Part shown: positions 60,961-64,000 of the stretch, in pieces
Layout: every line of letters begins with the position of its first letter
Numbering within the stretch: the stretch's first letter is position 1
NCBI GenBank assembly: GCA_031213475.1
Contig: JARUPZ010000027.1
Span: 3,046,069-3,110,068 of the forward strand
Reading direction: 5' to 3'
Source of the DNA: Nereocystis luetkeana
Taxonomy: Eukaryota > Sar > Phaeophyceae > Laminariales > Laminariaceae
DNA: 64,000 nt
The notes under the pieces: model-generated
What the model was told of the DNA's origin: nothing
Database searches by the model: none
What the model saw: the letters and a program-made list of their open reading frames with translations, nothing else
Position numbers and translations under genes: made by a program

Positions 60961-61385
60961 GGGGGGGGGGGGGGGGGGGGGGGGGGGTACTCATTTGTTG
61001 CTCGCCTTAGTCATTTGACCATTGACCACGCATCCCTTTACAGACGGAGCACGGGGGGGCGGGTACTCGATAGGAGAGATGTACTCGATCTCATGCATGG
61101 CCGTAGTCGTATGACCATAGACCCTCGCACCCCTGCAATGCCGGGACGGAGCATGTCGGGTTTTCACCGATCAGGCAGACATGGCTTGCACCAAGCGCGA
61201 AGCGCCGTGTGGTGTCTGGCGAGTCGCATGAAGGGTGAGCTGCATCCTACTAAGAACCGCTTTTGAGGCGGACTTGCATATGGATGACAGCTTCAATGAG
61301 TTAATTTAATTCCGGTGTAGGCATTTCCGGAGACAGCAATGGGAGTACTATGTAACTGCCTCTTGGGTGCCTTACCCTGAACACT
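60961..61385 (+). repeat. Poly-G-headed dispersed repeat, copy 3, with partial tandem duplication
   Basis: A 27-G run (60961-60987) precedes a diverged TACTCATTTGTTGCTCGCC unit. A second G-rich run near 61052 then precedes the standard GTACTCGATCTCATGCATGG body, which extends to about 61385. Confidence 0.75.
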
Positions 61386-61589
61386 AGGAGATACGATCAA
61401 TTCCTTTCACGAGGGGGGGGGGGGGGGGGCAGTGTGGCGGACGAGACTCTGGCGATATACGGGCATTTTTACAGCTGTAGCAAAAGTGCCGATTCGGTGT
61501 ATATAGAAGTTCCTGGAGTCCTTGCCGAGCCGCGACGACGGCGACGTGAAAACTTCTACCGTAGATTTGTCCCGAGGGTGCCACAGTAT

Positions 61590-61785
61590 CTAGTATGATG
61601 ACATGGCATTGCATTGCCCACTGCTGTGCTCACTACATACGTGGCAACGCAGTATCTCTGTGGCGTAGCTTTGTGACCACATAACTTGTATCTCTTCTAG
61701 GATTGAAGAATCGGCGCGGACACTGGTTGTGCTGGATGTCGACGGGTAGAAAGAACGGTATAATGTGAAGAACACAGACACTTAG
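61590..61785 (-). repeat. Dispersed repeat pair, copy B (inverted)
   Basis: Inverse match to 42645-42835, including GATTGAAGAATCGGCGCGGA and CTGGATGTCGACGGGTAGAA. Confidence 0.65.
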
Positions 61786-62639
61786 ATAGCTAGCCCTGCC
61801 TACTCTGAGGCATACCTTCCGCTAAGTTTGCGTATGAAGCTACCCTCCGTGCCGAGAGCACTCGTTGCTCCCGTGGCGGCACTCCTGTCCTTGAGTCAAG
61901 CTTCACGCTCCCGCCGCTTAAAAAACGGGTCTATTTTACGTTCAGCCTGTTCAGGGTCGGTTGCCTCAAATTCCATTCGGACACACACACTTGAGAACAG
62001 GTTGAGGAATGCAAAGAACGACCACGAAAAAACTCGTTCCATTACAATCAGCCAAACCGTTCGAATACACCCCTCCTTATCCTACGGACCGGTTCGGTTC
62101 GGTTCGGTTCGGATCTTTGGATCTCAAACCCTCCGGTTCGGTAGGATCCGGTTGGGGTAGAGTCTCGAGGATCGGCTCGAGTCGGATCTCGCCGCTTGAC
62201 AACCATCATACGGTTCGGTTCGTTGCGGTGCGGTTCCGTGCGGTCGAGAGGATATTTATGGGTGGGCGCGGTTCGGAACAACATCGATATATATATACAT
62301 CGAAAAAATCGTTACGATATACTATACCTGGTGTATGATCAGGAAGGGCTGAAAAATGAATCATGATCTGTTCATAGTTCGTAGCAGTCTATACCAGGTA
62401 CCTATACAAAGTACTTGCTACGCGTATTGGAGTCTACAGAACCAGCACCTATACGTACTATATAATGCTGTACCAGGTATATGTAAAAATACGACAAGAA
62501 AAACAGCGCAAATATTAGTCTGGTACCACAGGTAGGTACGATATGATATGATATCACATGATACGGTATGATATCATACCTGGTTTATATATACCAGGTA
62601 TAGGTTATTTGTATGTACAAGGTATGTACAACACCGTAT

Positions 62640-63900
62640 AACGCGGAAGAAAGCACACCCCCCCTAGACGGCACCCCCCCCACACATAAGCACACCCGGT
62701 TATATATATATTCTACTTCGTTTTTTTACCGCCACTTTATCACCTGGGGTACGTTAGATAGCACACCCCCTACGTATGTACGCCTGAAAACAGTGTCAAA
62801 CTCCACAATTATCACACCACCTGGTGGATAGATACCAATCACAATTCGCAATCAACCCGCACCGGTATCACCAGCATGGAGGCAACGGCTGCGCCCCCTC
62901 ACAGTGGGTCGAACGAGTCTGCGGCTTCAACCCCACCTGTAAGTTGCTGCTGCCGCGCCTCGGGCGACGATCATGCCGTTTTTCTCTGGGACCGGCGCGC
63001 TTGCCGGTACTAGCACTAACGTTCATCACGCCTCCTACATCCACCGTGTCCTAAGCCCCGACTACTGGTACCGGTGTACCGGTACCGGCGAAGCACCCGC
63101 AGCTCTTGCAGCAACGCCCAAACGCGCGAGCCAAAGGGCCTGAGGCCCCGTCGGCGGCAGCCGAATCGCCAGCCACTACGGTTGCGACAAGCGACGAGAC
63201 CATGCTGTCCGGTGAGAGCCACGACTGGCAGGACAGCAACAGGGAAGCCCTCTTCTCAGGGCCCCCGAAGAAAACAAGCAAGAGGACATACTGAAACCTG
63301 AGGTTGAAACCGGTCGACGTCCCAATTACGGAGTTTAGTGGCCGCCCGCACGGCAAGAGATACCCTGCAGAGTTCAAACTGAAGGCGTTCGGTTACGCGC
63401 AATCTGTAGTCGAGGGTGGAAGGGGGCCAGGAGGCACTGTTGGCTTGAGGCATGCCACAAGGGCGTTAGGAATTTTGGATAAGAACAACGCTGGGATCGT
63501 GGATTAAGAACCGGTCTACGTATGAGAAGGAGGTGCAAGCGGCCACGGCGGCGTCCGGGACCAAAGCCTCTCATGTGTTTGCACACCCCTTGCTAACACC
63601 CCTCCCTACTTGTTATCACACCCCCTGCATTCTGGCCGGGGTCTGTTCACACTCACTCCATAGCAATCATTGATATACCGTTATCACACTCTCTCATTAG
63701 CACACACCCTGAATCTGGCCGGGGTATGTTAACTCTCCCCACCAACCAATAATTCCGTTAGCACACCCCCTCTTTGTCACACCCCCTCTTTGTCACACCC
63801 CCAAGCTGCGGGGCTCTCGTGCATGGTGTTTATCACCGTGGATGCGTTAAATAGCACACACACCCACAATAGCACACCCGGTGATCATATTTTTGAATAT
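62640..63900 (+). mobile_element. Transposon relic flanked by clustered GCACACCCC motifs
   Basis: Clusters of (T/A)AGCACACCCCC or TCACACCCCC lie on both sides (about 62650-62825 and 63595-63880), all in the same orientation, around a decayed transposase-like frame. Sub-terminal motif clusters are typical of some DNA transposons. The ends are not defined; the right side may continue beyond the window. Confidence 0.4.
63107..63590 (+). pseudogene. Decayed transposase-type helix-turn-helix fragment
   Basis: A frame to 63293 gives a low-complexity Ser/Glu/Ala segment ending KTSKRTY. After that stop, a second frame reads GKRYPAEFKLKAFGYAQSVV and RHATRALGI. A shift near 63475 then moves to a third frame that reads WIKNRSTYEKEVQAA. 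The (K/R)RYxAEFKLKAxxYA pattern followed by a WIKNR-type helix is the N-terminal DNA-binding domain of pogo/Tigger-like (CENP-B/Brinker type) transposases. No DDE domain is in the window. It is interrupted by at least one stop and one frameshift. Confidence 0.5.
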
Positions 63901-64000
63901 CAAAATGTTATGTATACCAGGTACGGTCGCCCCTGCGGTCTGCCAGTCGTACCCTCTAATGCTGCCTTGTCAGAGAAGAGTCATTGATTCGGTGAGTTCC

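Overview
The window is nuclear DNA from an intron-rich eukaryote. There are no bacterial-style operons. Every confident gene is split by GT-AG introns of about 150 to 1800 bp, whose phases I checked by hand, and the intervals between genes are full of decayed repeats. The gene set includes two flagellar proteins (a SPAG1-like dynein-arm assembly factor and a sperm-tail PG-rich repeat protein). There is also a large TRAF-zinc-finger/LamG protein of a style common in stramenopiles. A flagellate-forming alga, possibly a brown alga or other stramenopile, is my best guess; the sequence does not prove it.

Layout. 1-4926 (minus): SPAG1-like gene, cut off by the left edge. 5196-17816 (plus): SERRATE/ARS2, 18 exons, 1091 residues, head-to-head with SPAG1 across 269 bp. 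17817-19670: intergenic. 19671-25949 (minus): TRAF-type zinc-finger/LamG protein, 5 exons, 1382 residues. 27608-35345 (minus): proteasome subunit RPN2/PSMD1, 9 exons, 1054 residues. 37443-40768 (minus): ribosome-biogenesis factor SSF1/PPAN (Brix domain), 6 exons, 442 residues. 41024-47221 (plus): PG-rich repeat protein, head-to-head with SSF1 across 255 bp. From 47.2 kb to the right edge the window is mostly repeats, with one probable but possibly broken gene of unknown function (48683-49144) and a decayed transposase near 63.4 kb.

Repeats. I see a roughly 1.2-kb non-coding element with GC-rich hairpins (five full or partial copies), tRNA-headed SINEs (one inserted inside a MITE), hairpin MITEs, a 1.37-kb terminal-inverted-repeat element with an internal tandem array, and a poly-G-headed family. 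Two short palindromic motifs, CTATTAATA(G) and TACCAGGTACCTGGTA, recur far more often in non-coding DNA than chance would allow.

The genes do not form one pathway. They are housekeeping functions (RNA processing, proteasome, ribosome assembly) interleaved with flagellar genes. Gene models were built by matching splice sites, reading phase and family resemblance by eye. No alignments or transcript data were available.
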